Shown here: positions 1 to 6,338 of the stretch, one piece after another
How positions within the stretch are numbered: position 1 is the first letter of the stretch
How the letters are laid out: each line of letters opens with the position of its first letter
DNA from: a virus
Length of the DNA: 43,091 nucleotides
Strand: one strand, 5' to 3'
Virus record (IMG/VR): IMGVR_UViG_3300015360_000080
Location: 1 to 43,091 of that record
Notes under the pieces: generated by a model
Databases searched by the model: none
Told to the model about the DNA's origin: nothing
Seen by the model: only the letters and a program-made list of their open reading frames with translations
Translations under genes and position numbers: made by a program

Positions 1-1
1 G

Positions 2-226
2 CAGCTACAGGTCATTGAGCGAGGAATGGAGCTGTGGAGCAACCCAGGGGATACCGTACTCAGCCCATTCGCAGGGATTGGCAGCGAAGGATATACCGCA
101 ATCCGCGCAGGCCGCAAGTTCGTCGGGGTAGAGCTCAAGGAGAGCTACTACAAGCAGGCATGCCTGAATATTGAATCAGCCGAGAAGCTAAAGACGCAAT
201 CTTCTTTGTTCGCCAACATCGGATGA
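2..226 (+). CDS. DNA methyltransferase (beta-class N4/N6), C-terminal part
   Basis: Open from the window edge to a TGA, this reads as the last 74 residues of a phage DNA methyltransferase. The AdoMet-binding motif I is visible as FAGIGSEG after an NPGDTVLSP lead-in, followed by GRKFVGVELKESYY. In beta-class amino-methyltransferases motif I lies C-terminal to the catalytic SPPF/DPPY motif, which is absent here but present in the partial gene at the other window end (42747-43091). The two pieces are probably one gene interrupted by the ends of the sequence. The stop overlaps the ATG of the next gene (ATGA), so the methyltransferases are coupled. Whether it makes N4-methylcytosine or N6-methyladenine cannot be told. 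Confidence 0.85.
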   Translation, partial: QLQVIERGMELWSNPGDTVLSPFAGIGSEGYTAIRAGRKFVGVELKESYYKQACLNIESAEKLKTQSSLFANIG

Positions 227-1410
227 CGTACATTTCCCTTTGTGCCGGCATTGAGGCCGCGTCCGCCGCGTGGATTCCGCTTGGCTGGGTTCCAGTGGCT
301 TTCAGCGAGATTGAGCCGTTCCCTTGCCGCGTGCTGAAGCACCACCACCCCGGCGTTCCAAATCATGGCGACTTCACGGCATTCGATTGGAGCGCTTACC
401 GCGGCGCGGTCGATGTCTTGATCGCCGGTACACCCTGCCAAGCCTTCTCGGTCGCTGGCTTGCGCGGATCACTTGGAGACGCCCGCGGAAATCTAACACT
501 GGAGTTCATACGTGCAGCAAACGCTATTCAACCTCGAATCATTGTCTGGGAAAACGTCCCAGGAGTTCTCTCGACGAGCGACAACGCCTTTGGCTGCTTC
601 CTGGCTGGCATTGTCGGCTGCAATGAGCCCATCCTGGCAGAGCACGGATGGCCTAACGCAGGTGTGGTTCATGGACCCGCACGAGCCGCTTGTTGGCGAA
701 TCCTTGATGCCCAATACTTCGGATTGGCCCAACGACGCAAGCGTTTGTTCGTTGTCTCGTGTCCTCGAAACGGAGCCGATCCCGCAGAAATACTTTTTGA
801 GTTTGAGAGCATGCGCCGGGATTCTCCGCCGCTGCGTGAATCGAGGCAAAAGGTTACCGGAACCCTTAGCGCGTGCGCTAACAGCGGTGGCGGGCTTGGC
901 ACAGACTTCGAGCTTGATGGCGGACTCGTGCCAGAAATAGCCTCCACTCTGGACAAAGGAACCCCAGGCAGAAGCCCAGGGTTCGGCAGGCAGTACGAAG
1001 ACCAGTTGATTACAGGGCCAATAATGAGCAGAGAAGGTGCCGGCCTGTACGATCCGACTTATCAAACATTTGTAGTTTCCCCGCCGTTGACCCAAAACCC
1101 TTACGGCGATCACGAGTCGATGCCGACCATGCGCAGCAAAGACCTTGACACTTACGTCGCACACACCCTGCGAGGCCGCGGCTTTGATGCCAGCGAGGAT
1201 GGGACGGGCCGAGGTACGCCGTTGGTGCCGGTCGCGATGGCCGTCAGACGATTAACCCCGCGAGAGTGCGAAAGACTTCAGGGATTTCCCGACAACTACA
1301 CCGCAATTCCCGGTGCTGCCGATTCGCCGCGGTACAAAGCAATCGGGAACTCGATGGCCGTTCCGGTAATTGAATGGATCGGCCGGCGAATAATGGAGGC
1401 CGCCAGATGA
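223..1410 (+). CDS. C5 cytosine-specific DNA methyltransferase
   Basis: This 395-residue protein transfers a methyl group from AdoMet to C5 of cytosine in a specific DNA sequence. Conserved blocks appear in the family order: motif I SLCAGIEAAS near residue 5, the catalytic PCQ loop at 71-73 (Cys72), ENV at 110-112, QRRKRLFVV at about 170-178, and the C-terminal YKAIGNSMAVP around 371-381. The long segment from about 185 to 335, between motifs VIII and IX, would be the target-recognition region. It is rich in Gly, Thr and Pro, as in many phage Dcm-like enzymes. It is ATGA-coupled to the amino-methyltransferase fragment upstream and to the DUF1376 gene downstream. Likely roles are protection from host restriction or marking of phage DNA. 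Confidence 0.95.
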   Translation: MTYISLCAGIEAASAAWIPLGWVPVAFSEIEPFPCRVLKHHHPGVPNHGDFTAFDWSAYRGAVDVLIAGTPCQAFSVAGLRGSLGDARGNLTLEFIRAANAIQPRIIVWENVPGVLSTSDNAFGCFLAGIVGCNEPILAEHGWPNAGVVHGPARAACWRILDAQYFGLAQRRKRLFVVSCPRNGADPAEILFEFESMRRDSPPLRESRQKVTGTLSACANSGGGLGTDFELDGGLVPEIASTLDKGTPGRSPGFGRQYEDQLITGPIMSREGAGLYDPTYQTFVVSPPLTQNPYGDHESMPTMRSKDLDTYVAHTLRGRGFDASEDGTGRGTPLVPVAMAVRRLTPRECERLQGFPDNYTAIPGAADSPRYKAIGNSMAVPVIEWIGRRIMEAAR

Positions 1411-2324
1411 GCAAGCTCCACTCTTATCCTTGGTATCCAGCCGACTGGCGGGACAGCGAAACCCGCGCGGCCATGTCGATGGAAGAGCACGGGATCTATC
1501 GGGAGTTGCTCGACTATTGCTGGGTCGAAGGAACCCTCCCTACAAGCCATAAACTGTTGATTAAACTGACCGGATGCACGGCCGAGGAGTGGGAACGATC
1601 AAGCGCATCGGCGCTTACCAAGTTTGAGGAGATCGATGGACGGCTGCACCATCGCAGGGTAGATGATCGGCGACCGGAACTGGTTCGATGGCACGAGCAG
1701 AAGGCGGAGGGCGGCAGGAGATCAGGCGAGGTGAGGCGTGAAAGAGCGCTCGAACACTCTTCGAACACTCTTCGAACAGACTTCAAAGACTCTTCGAACG
1801 GACTTCGAACACTCTTTGAACCATCCGCATCCTCATCCACATCCTTATCCGTAGTAAGCGGCGCTCAAAATATTCCAAGTCCCGATCAGCGGCCAGAGCC
1901 GGAAGATCCTGCGCCGCTGCCATCCGGGAGAAGGAAACCAACCCAATCGAAGAAATACCCGTGGCAGGGGCTGGACCGGCCAACGCTTGCCGAGATCCCC
2001 AAGCCGCCAAAACCACCGTCAAAAGCCGAAACCGACGAGGTAGCACGCATTCTAAGCGATTTTGGGGAGGTCTCGAGGGGGTTATCCCCACCCGATTCCG
2101 CCTTGGTTGCAAGGATTTGCACGGTTTTGGGCCGATCCGGCCAGCCGCCGGACGCACTAGTTGAGATTCTCAAACCGAGGCGCGATGCGATTCGCAATGC
2201 CAATTCGTGGGGTTTAGTGATCACCATCATCGAGGCGGCTTGCCGTGGCCGACCGGGGAATCAAAATGCCAATCCTACCCGCCAAGGACACACCGCCACT
2301 GCATCGTCGCCGTTCTTAAGGTAG
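1407..2324 (+). CDS. DUF1376 protein, putative replication initiator-like (lambda O-type position)
   Basis: The 305-residue product begins with a DUF1376 domain over about residues 1-100, recognised by YPWYPADWRDSETRAAM followed by EEHGIYRELLDYCW. Such proteins occur in phage replication modules and are often treated as O-like initiators; that role is inferred. The start at 1407 is preferred over an in-frame ATG at 1374 because it is preceded by GGAGG and forms the usual ATGA overlap with the methyltransferase stop. Residues about 115-137 are encoded by six 11-bp direct repeats, and the following Ser-rich stretch by hexamer repeats, so this part is probably constrained as DNA. The C-terminal half is Pro/Lys-rich, then helical. 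A bidirectional terminator follows. Confidence 0.85.
   Translation: MSKLHSYPWYPADWRDSETRAAMSMEEHGIYRELLDYCWVEGTLPTSHKLLIKLTGCTAEEWERSSASALTKFEEIDGRLHHRRVDDRRPELVRWHEQKAEGGRRSGEVRRERALEHSSNTLRTDFKDSSNGLRTLFEPSASSSTSLSVVSGAQNIPSPDQRPEPEDPAPLPSGRRKPTQSKKYPWQGLDRPTLAEIPKPPKPPSKAETDEVARILSDFGEVSRGLSPPDSALVARICTVLGRSGQPPDALVEILKPRRDAIRNANSWGLVITIIEAACRGRPGNQNANPTRQGHTATASSPFLR
1751..1816 (+). repeat. Six tandem 11-bp direct repeats (candidate replication iterons)
   Basis: Six consecutive 11-bp units with consensus CGAACACTCTT lie inside the DUF1376 gene. Units 1, 2 and 6 are identical and the others differ by 1-3 bases. The 11-bp period does not match the codon period, so selection on the peptide does not explain it. 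Iterons inside an initiator gene are known from lambda O, which suggests an origin; that function is inferred. Confidence 0.8.
1822..1851 (+). repeat. Hexamer repeat (five CATCCN-like units) ending in a DnaA-box-like site
   Basis: Five 6-bp units (CATCCG, CATCCT, CATCCA, CATCCT, TATCCG) follow the 11-bp repeats directly. The last overlaps TTATCCGTA at 1845-1853, which matches a DnaA box at 7 of 9 positions. A second site, TTATCCCCA at 2082-2090, matches at 8 of 9. The repeats encode a Ser/Thr-rich linker, so simple replication slippage is an alternative explanation. Confidence 0.6.
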
Positions 2325-2411
2325 TCGGATGGCGGAACTTAGATTGGAATGCGCTATCGTTCGTTTCTGACGAAAAAGGCGAAAAGTACTAAAAGACCGC
2401 TCCGGGCAAAG

Positions 2412-2445
2412 AAAAACCCTCAGCGCGTCAACGCTGAGGGTTTTT
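2412..2445. terminator. Bidirectional rho-independent terminator
   Basis: A perfect 9-bp stem, CCCTCAGCG with CGCTGAGGG, and a 6-base CGTCAA loop are flanked by A5 on the left and T5 on the right. It can therefore end transcripts from either side. It lies between the rightward DUF1376 gene and the end of the leftward operon, which converge here. Confidence 0.92.
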
Positions 2446-2449
2446 CTCA

Positions 2450-2487
2450 ATAAGAAAAGAGGTCTTGTATGTTCTCCATACAGGACC
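2450..2487 (-). terminator. Intrinsic terminator of the leftward operon
   Basis: On the minus strand an 11-bp stem (GGTCCTGTATG with CATACAAGACC, one G-T wobble) with a 5-base GAGAA loop is followed by the T-rich tract TCTTTTCTTATT. It lies 26 bases beyond the stop of the last leftward gene, so it is the natural first terminator of that operon, backed up by the bidirectional one 5 bases further on. Confidence 0.75.
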
Positions 2488-2512
2488 TACCGACTGGGCC
2501 ACCCACACTGTA

Positions 2513-2713
2513 TCACGGCTTGCCTTGAGTGGGTGAGCATTTGTGTCGTCGGGCAGCGGCGCGTTTGGCGGTCATTGCCCCGCAAGGGCAACGGTCAGGC
2601 CCTCGCGGCCGACCAGTATTTAGCGCTTGCGAGTATGCGTCCTTGATCGCGTCGCGACTGGCTGTCAGGATTGCGGCCACTTGTTCGAGGGGCGGGAGGT
2701 TGGCCAGGGTCAT
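2513..2713 (-). CDS. Small basic hypothetical protein with Cys/His cluster
   Basis: This 66-residue protein is the last gene of the leftward operon. Its start overlaps the stop of the gene before it (ATGA on the minus strand), which supports it as real. The N-terminal half is a probable helix and the C-terminal half is rich in Arg, Lys and Ala. A CPCGAM motif and a later HKC could bind a metal. The family is not recognised. An intrinsic terminator follows 26 bases after the stop. Confidence 0.7.
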   Translation of the reverse strand: MTLANLPPLEQVAAILTASRDAIKDAYSQALNTGRPRGPDRCPCGAMTAKRAAARRHKCSPTQGKP

Positions 2714-3504
2714 TGGGCGGTCTCGGCTTGTTTTGTAGCGTATCGCTCAGCCAGTACGGCGTGGTTGAGGTGTAATTTACCATCGAGTACCCAGGCCAGC
2801 AGTGCGCCGGCCTGATAGATGTCGTAGGATCGCCAGTCGATCTGATCCGACTCATCCTCTAGCTCTGGCCATTTGACCGGCCAAAGGATTTTGTATTCTT
2901 CCCCTGCGTTATCCACGGCAGCTGCTTGGTAGGTGCCGTTTTGGTCGCTCGGGTAGGGATCCTGTGTGAGCACCAAGTGCTTCTCGCCGTAAGTCGCTGA
3001 GCCGTGAGGCTCTGGGTCTTTTGGGGCTGGGAGATCATAGTCTTCGGCGAATTCGATATTGGCCCAGCCTGTCTTGGGCAACACAAAGCTACCGCAGGAG
3101 CCATCTGCTTCCCACCGCGTGACTTCGGCGAGTGTGCAGGTAATCGCTCGCGTCGTGTAGTCGTGGTAGCACTCAACGTTAATTTCACTCGCGACAGTGG
3201 CCCAGTCTCCCCCGGCCATCTGAAAAGACTGTCGAACATCGCTCAACCAGTTCACAACACACCTGTTGCTATCGCCCCGCGCTCCGCTGTAAACTGGCCA
3301 AGGCCGGTATTCGATAAACCGCTTCACTCTCATCTGTTTCCCGTTAGCGCGTAGGACGATTTTGATTTCTTTTATGGCTTTCAATCGGCTCTCGATATTG
3401 TCGAGTTTTCGGTGCATCTCAGCATCCAGTTCGTCGATCGAGTAGCGATCAATTCCGGCCGGTCCGTCCGCGTAATCTCTTGTTGATGGGTTTGTGGTGT
3501 TCAT
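2710..3504 (-). CDS. Hypothetical protein (264 aa), leftward operon
   Basis: A 264-residue soluble protein with no signal peptide or membrane segment. The start at 3504 is chosen because AGGAG lies just upstream (CACAGGAGAAAAAAACA before ATG); an open extension to 3636 lacks such a site. The protein has a predicted N-terminal coiled helix (about residues 15-50) and a mixed alpha/beta body with many Trp and Tyr, ending in a short helical tail. The family is not recognised. The leader with CAGACACAGGAGAAAA is almost the same as that before the gene at 3881-4471, so the operon reuses two leader types: this one and the ribozyme type. Confidence 0.75.
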   Translation of the reverse strand: MNTTNPSTRDYADGPAGIDRYSIDELDAEMHRKLDNIESRLKAIKEIKIVLRANGKQMRVKRFIEYRPWPVYSGARGDSNRCVVNWLSDVRQSFQMAGGDWATVASEINVECYHDYTTRAITCTLAEVTRWEADGSCGSFVLPKTGWANIEFAEDYDLPAPKDPEPHGSATYGEKHLVLTQDPYPSDQNGTYQAAAVDNAGEEYKILWPVKWPELEDESDQIDWRSYDIYQAGALLAWVLDGKLHLNHAVLAERYATKQAETAQ

Positions 3505-3533
3505 TGTTTTTTTCTCCTGTGTCTGGTGGGGGG

Positions 3534-3791
3534 TTACTTGACGGGGCTCGCATTCATCCATAGGATCGCCACGCTGCCCCTGCGTGGGTGCCCGTAGTTG
3601 GCCAGCACTGTATTCGCCGCGTACGACGCAATGCACCGCTCAGCTCCATTGGCGGCACGCAAATCATAATACCCACGCTCATCGTACGTCTTGCGGATTG
3701 GTGCGAGGTTGTTGTCCTTGACGAACTGAATGGCTTCTTCGATTTCCTCGCGGCATCCCGCGTTGTTCAAATTGCTTCCGTATTGGTACAT
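3534..3791 (-). CDS. Hypothetical protein (85 aa), downstream of ribozyme copy 1
   Basis: An 85-residue protein of unknown family with an acidic N-terminal helix and a C-terminal part containing RCIASYAANTVLANYG. The start at 3791 gives a natural N-terminus (MYQYGSNLNN) and sits behind the purine-rich leader AGAAAAGACA used by several operon genes. A longer reading from 3851 would run into the ribozyme. If the hammerhead at 3829-3878 cuts, the mRNA for this gene starts about 65 bases before its ATG. Confidence 0.75.
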   Translation of the reverse strand: MYQYGSNLNNAGCREEIEEAIQFVKDNNLAPIRKTYDERGYYDLRAANGAERCIASYAANTVLANYGHPRRGSVAILWMNASPVK

Positions 3792-3823
3792 TGTCTTTTC
3801 TCTTTTCTCCGTCTGGCTTTCTT

Positions 3824-3887
3824 CTGATGGCCTCATCAGCGCCGGATTCACCGGCAGACCCCGGGTGGGGTTTCGGCCTGTTAGGCG
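3824..3887 (-). ncRNA. Type II hammerhead ribozyme, copy 1
   Basis: On the minus strand the core (3878 down to 3829) contains every invariant hammerhead element in type II order. These are stem II strand GGCC, then GAA and A15.1, stem III CCCC-ACCC-GGGG, U16.1 and C17 at the cleavage site, stem I UGCCGG-UGAAU-CCGGCG, then CUGAUGA and the second stem II strand GGCC. The predicted cut lies between 3857 and 3856. The preceding gene's TAA is 2 bases upstream of the stem II strand. Stem I differs in sequence from the other two copies but still pairs over 6 bp (one G-U). The family is known from phage and bacterial genomes; activity here is inferred. Confidence 0.88.
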
Positions 3888-4471
3888 ACGACAGAATCTG
3901 TTACCGGCTCAATCGACACCGGCGGGAGCAAAGCAACCTTGAGGCGTTTAAGGATGTCTTTTTGGCGCTTTTCGTCGAGCTTGACCAAGATCTCCAGGCA
4001 AGAGGTATAGGCGCTGTCAGCGGTCACGGAGGCTAGCACTTTTTCAGCCTGTAGGGCCGTGCGAATCCGGTACTTGCTTTGGTTAACATCCGCGTCATCG
4101 CGGAGCACTTCGCAGATGTCCTCAATGCTTTCACCTTTGTCCAGCCGCGCCGTGATCTTATTCAGCGCCGTTCTTTGGCTGATCTTTGGTTCGTGCTCCG
4201 TGTCAATTTCAAATGGAGCAAGAACTCCATCCAGAGGCAGGTAAAGAACGAACGATATCTCGGCATTTCCTTTTTTGTTGATGCTCTGAGACTTGATTAG
4301 GCTGGCTTCGTCGAAGTCGGCAAAATTCTGCTGTCCAGACTTGCGGCCAACGAATGTGAGCGCTTCTCCATACTTGGGGTCTGTACCTGTTACGAGTGCA
4401 ATGTACTGCTTCGTGTTGCCGTAGCATTTGGATACTACGGTTTTCGTTCGGACTGGGTATGTGGTGGTCAT
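3881..4471 (-). CDS. Hypothetical protein (196 aa), upstream of ribozyme copy 1
   Basis: A 196-residue soluble protein. The N-terminal half is beta-rich (residues 1-90, many Thr and Lys) and the C-terminal half helical, with an acidic segment DKGESIEDICEVLRDDADV and a Lys/Arg-rich helix near residues 160-180. The family is not recognised. The start follows CACAGGAGAAAAGAAA, a good ribosome site. Its last codons and stop (GCC TAA) are part of the repeated cassette that carries the hammerhead, a feature shared with the gene at 5205-5525. Confidence 0.78.
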   Translation of the reverse strand: MTTTYPVRTKTVVSKCYGNTKQYIALVTGTDPKYGEALTFVGRKSGQQNFADFDEASLIKSQSINKKGNAEISFVLYLPLDGVLAPFEIDTEHEPKISQRTALNKITARLDKGESIEDICEVLRDDADVNQSKYRIRTALQAEKVLASVTADSAYTSCLEILVKLDEKRQKDILKRLKVALLPPVSIEPVTDSVVA

Positions 4472-4497
4472 TTTCTTTTCTCCTGTGTCTGGGGGAC

Positions 4498-4692
4498 TTA
4501 GCGGCTGAGGTTAATATCGGCAACGAGCTTGCTGTCGGTCGTTGTGAAAATCTGAGTGCTGTACGTCCGCGCACCGTGGTAGCTGTCCTGAGTGCGGATC
4601 GCGCCGTACTGGCGCTTTGATCTGGCGATTGCATTGCGGCGGATCTTGTTGGCTTCCTTGGACTGGTCTGCGCTTAGCTGTTTGAATGTCAT
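4498..4692 (-). CDS. Small basic hypothetical protein (64 aa), downstream of ribozyme copy 2
   Basis: A 64-residue basic protein. The N-terminal part is a probable Lys/Arg-rich helix (SADQSKEANKIRRNAIARSK) and the C-terminal part beta-like. It might bind nucleic acid, but no family is recognised. The ATG follows the purine-rich leader AGAGAAAAGACA, directly downstream of hammerhead copy 2. It is separated from the next leftward gene by 26 bases without a ribozyme. Confidence 0.65.
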   Translation of the reverse strand: MTFKQLSADQSKEANKIRRNAIARSKRQYGAIRTQDSYHGARTYSTQIFTTTDSKLVADINLSR

Positions 4693-4694
4693 TG

Positions 4695-4779
4695 TCTTTT
4701 CTCTTTTCTTTCTTCTGATGGCCTCATCAGCGCCGGATTCACCGGACGGACCCCGGATGGGGTTTCGGCCTGTTAGGCG
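4695..4779 (-). repeat. 85-bp intergenic repeat, identical partner at 5127-5211
   Basis: The 85 bases here recur without a mismatch 432 bp to the right, and a diverged copy occupies 3824-3887. Each unit carries, in minus-strand order, GCC TAA (terminal Ala codon and stop position), the hammerhead and a purine-rich pre-ATG leader. The perfect identity suggests a recent duplication of a gene-plus-ribozyme cassette, or gene conversion between copies. Confidence 0.92.
4715..4779 (-). ncRNA. Type II hammerhead ribozyme, copy 2
   Basis: The core runs from 4770 down to 4720 on the minus strand, with the same invariant positions as copy 1. Stem III has an AUCC loop in place of ACCC. Stem I is CGUCCGG-UGAAU-CCGGCG with one bulged U, leaving 6 pairs. 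C17 is at 4749, so the predicted cut is 4749/4748, which would give the downstream gene at 4498-4692 a 56-base 5' leader. Stem II is GGCC/GGCC with a possible internal loop and CU/AG extension that could contact loop I. Confidence 0.9.
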
Positions 4780-4788
4780 ATGCGTTCA

Positions 4789-5124
4789 CTATTCGCCGCA
4801 GTCGTCTCCTGTCCCTGGGGGGTATAGTGCGGCTTCGAGATCGGCGGTAATCTTCTCATAGGTAGCTTGGTAGCCTTCCATGTCGGTCGCCATTTCCAGA
4901 TCAGCTTCGGCTGATTCCAGGATCTCCGCGAGCGCTTGAGCGTTAGGTCCAATCTCGGCGATCCGGCCCTTGGCCTCGACCTTGGCAACCTCATAAGCGT
5001 GCTCGGTCTTCAATGCCTCTGCGCTCCAATCGTCATGGTCGTCAGTGGTGATCGTTTTTAGGGAGCGCATCGGGTTCCCGGTCTGGTGCATGTAGTCGGT
5101 GGTTTCAATCGTTGTGTTGGTCAT
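4789..5124 (-). CDS. Acidic helical hypothetical protein (111 aa), between ribozyme copies 2 and 3
   Basis: A 111-residue acidic, mostly helical protein (EALKTEHAYEVAKVEAKG, then ILESAEADLEMATDMEGYQ), probably a small coiled coil. The family is unknown. The ending looks frameshifted. The current frame stops at TAG 14 bases before the repeat's own TAA, while the neighbouring frame reads ...SERIA and stops exactly at that TAA, as the other two genes before ribozymes do. A run of six C on the coding strand (4815-4820 region) is the likely indel site. Whether this is a sequencing error or real cannot be told. Confidence 0.7.
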   Translation of the reverse strand: MTNTTIETTDYMHQTGNPMRSLKTITTDDHDDWSAEALKTEHAYEVAKVEAKGRIAEIGPNAQALAEILESAEADLEMATDMEGYQATYEKITADLEAALYPPGTGDDCGE

Positions 5125-5146
5125 TTTCTTTTCTCTTTTCTTTCTT

Positions 5147-5211
5147 CTGATGGCCTCATCAGCGCCGGATTCACCGGACGGACCCCGGATGGGGTTTCGG
5201 CCTGTTAGGCG
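5147..5211 (-). ncRNA. Type II hammerhead ribozyme, copy 3
   Basis: The core runs from 5202 down to 5152 on the minus strand and is identical in sequence to copy 2. C17 is at 5181 and the predicted cut is 5181/5180. It would separate the first operon gene (stop TAA at 5205-5207, 2 bases before the stem II strand) from the gene at 4789-5124, whose ATG lies 56 bases after the cut. The CUGAUGA box is at 5162-5156 and GAAA at 5198-5195. Confidence 0.9.
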
Positions 5212-5525
5212 CGGTCGATCATCCGCAGGTTGAACGGGTGCTGGTAGCCTTCTGGACCCCAGGAGGCGAGGATCGCGGATACCGCTGTTTCGCCCGCATC
5301 TACTTTTACAGCGGTTTCAGACTCTTTGCCATCGCCGTTGCGGGACCAGATAAAGCCATCTTTTGCGAACAGCTCGTACTGCCTGTCGTCGCTCCCGAGT
5401 ATCCTTGCGAGTGCATCATCGTTGTGGCGGTATGAGCAAAATGCGTCATAGTGGCGAACCTGGCCGAAAATCATTACGCTGATTTCGTTTTCGGTGATTT
5501 CTGTTTTGCAATCGAAGCAGGTCAT
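5205..5525 (-). CDS. Hypothetical protein (106 aa), first gene of the leftward operon
   Basis: A 106-residue protein starting with a CFDC pair and with another Cys and His near residues 25-33 (HYDAFCSYRH), so an N-terminal metal site is possible. The rest is mixed alpha/beta and acidic. No family is recognised. The start at 5525 follows the AGAGAAAAGACA leader; the reading from 5597 would begin upstream of the putative -10 box. Its stop lies in the ribozyme cassette. A promoter- and operator-like segment lies at 5566-5597. Confidence 0.75.
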   Translation of the reverse strand: MTCFDCKTEITENEISVMIFGQVRHYDAFCSYRHNDDALARILGSDDRQYELFAKDGFIWSRNGDGKESETAVKVDAGETAVSAILASWGPEGYQHPFNLRMIDRA

Positions 5526-5565
5526 TGTCTTTTCTCTTTTCTGTCCGGCATCGCTGCCTGACATA

Positions 5566-5597
5566 ACTATATTGACAGAGATTGACGGCCATGTCAA
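5566..5597 (-). promoter_or_regulatory. Putative early leftward promoter with operator-like dyad
   Basis: On the minus strand a perfect TTGACA (5597-5592) precedes TATAGT (5571-5566) by 20 bases, or CAATAT by 17. Overlapping it, TTGACGGCCATGTCAA (5582-5597) has an inverted repeat TTGAC/GTCAA with a 6-base gap, and a further direct TTGAC copy lies at 5572-5576. This could be a repressor operator over the only promoter available to the leftward genes. The spacing to the better -10 box is not ideal. Confidence 0.5.
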
Positions 5598-5988
5598 GAA
5601 CTATTTTGGCAGCGCGCGAGAATAACTGGTGATTGACCTGGCGGGTGGGGAAATGCCAGAATCTCAAGCATCTGGCCGCGAGCTGTGCAAGCTCGCTATC
5701 CAGGCTGATTGGCGGATGGCGAGCAACCCGAGAGGGCCAGCTCACCGAAGCGCACCGGCAGCAAGATCGCGTGGAATCGCTAATCTAGGCCCAACATGAG
5801 CAATGGGGGGTAGGGGGGAGCTGTTTGGGAAAACGATGCCCTTGCCATGTGACAACATTTTGTGCAATAAATGTTTCAAGCGCGGCAAAGATTTAATTAG
5901 ATTGCGTACTGGGCTAGGAGTACTCTCCTCAGCCAACTGTCGATGGGTGGTGCAATCGCTCCGCTGGCGAGTACAGCGAGACCCCAAC
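5598..5988. other. Intergenic control region between leftward operon and late genes
   Basis: This stretch separates the leftward promoter from the late genes and should contain the late promoter and perhaps the packaging initiation region. Two G-runs (GGGGGGTAGGGGGG, 5805-5818) and a short AT-rich segment (5860-5905) are visible. No convincing -10/-35 pair was found on the plus strand. A 48-codon reading frame with a ribosome-site-like GGTGGGG lies at 5653-5799 and is listed separately. Confidence 0.4.
5653..5799 (+). CDS. Possible small protein (48 aa)
   Basis: ATG preceded by GGTGGGG opens a 48-codon frame with a helical first half (SGRELCKLAIQADWRMA) and an Arg/Pro/Ala-rich second half. 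Nothing on either strand competes with it. No family is recognised, and it may be chance. Its position before the terminase genes would suit a small DNA-binding protein, but that is only context. Confidence 0.3.
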   Translation: MPESQASGRELCKLAIQADWRMASNPRGPAHRSAPAARSRGIANLGPT

Positions 5989-6294
5989 ATGATCGCACCA
6001 GCGTACCCAGACATCCTGCAACTCTTCGATTCTGCCGGCGTGGCTCAATGCACCATCTACGCCGGCGACGCTAAGCGCCTGGTCAAGCGCGGACTTGCCG
6101 AACTGGTACTGGACCACGGCGAAATCGCAGGAATCATCTGCACCGGCGGCATAGGTAAACCCTCACATCCCAAACCCAAGCTTGGCCACAATCACACTGT
6201 CACCATCACAGTCGCTGGCGGTAACTGCCAGTGCGAGATCCAACGGTTACCATCTGGCCATGGCGTGTACAAACTGAAAAATTGCATCGGCTAG
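5989..6294 (+). CDS. Hypothetical protein (101 aa) upstream of terminase
   Basis: A 101-residue protein: an alpha/beta N-terminal part with TIYAGDAKRLVKRGLAELV, then a Gly/Pro/His-rich linker, then a beta-rich end with two Cys in NCQC. The chosen start gives a compact protein. The frame stays open to an ATG at 5803, whose extra 62 residues contain a CNKC pair and low-quality sequence. Neither start has a clear ribosome site. The family is unknown. Confidence 0.55.
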   Translation: MIAPAYPDILQLFDSAGVAQCTIYAGDAKRLVKRGLAELVLDHGEIAGIICTGGIGKPSHPKPKLGHNHTVTITVAGGNCQCEIQRLPSGHGVYKLKNCIG

Positions 6295-6338
6295 CGTGGC
6301 AAATAAGACACACATTACCCTATACCTGAGTCAACCCC

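Noticed and set aside
493-1164. Long minus-strand frame (223 codons) opposite the C5 methyltransferase
   Set aside because: It lies wholly inside a well-conserved gene and its translation shows no domain pattern.
2349-2453. 34-codon basic frame after the DUF1376 gene
   Set aside because: It runs through the bidirectional terminator and has no ribosome site.
2461-2512. tRNA-like string on the minus strand (D-arm-like GGCCCAGTCGGTAGG and a hairpin)
   Set aside because: The hairpin loop lacks U33, no T-arm or acceptor pairing follows, and the hairpin is better explained as an intrinsic terminator with a T-rich tract.
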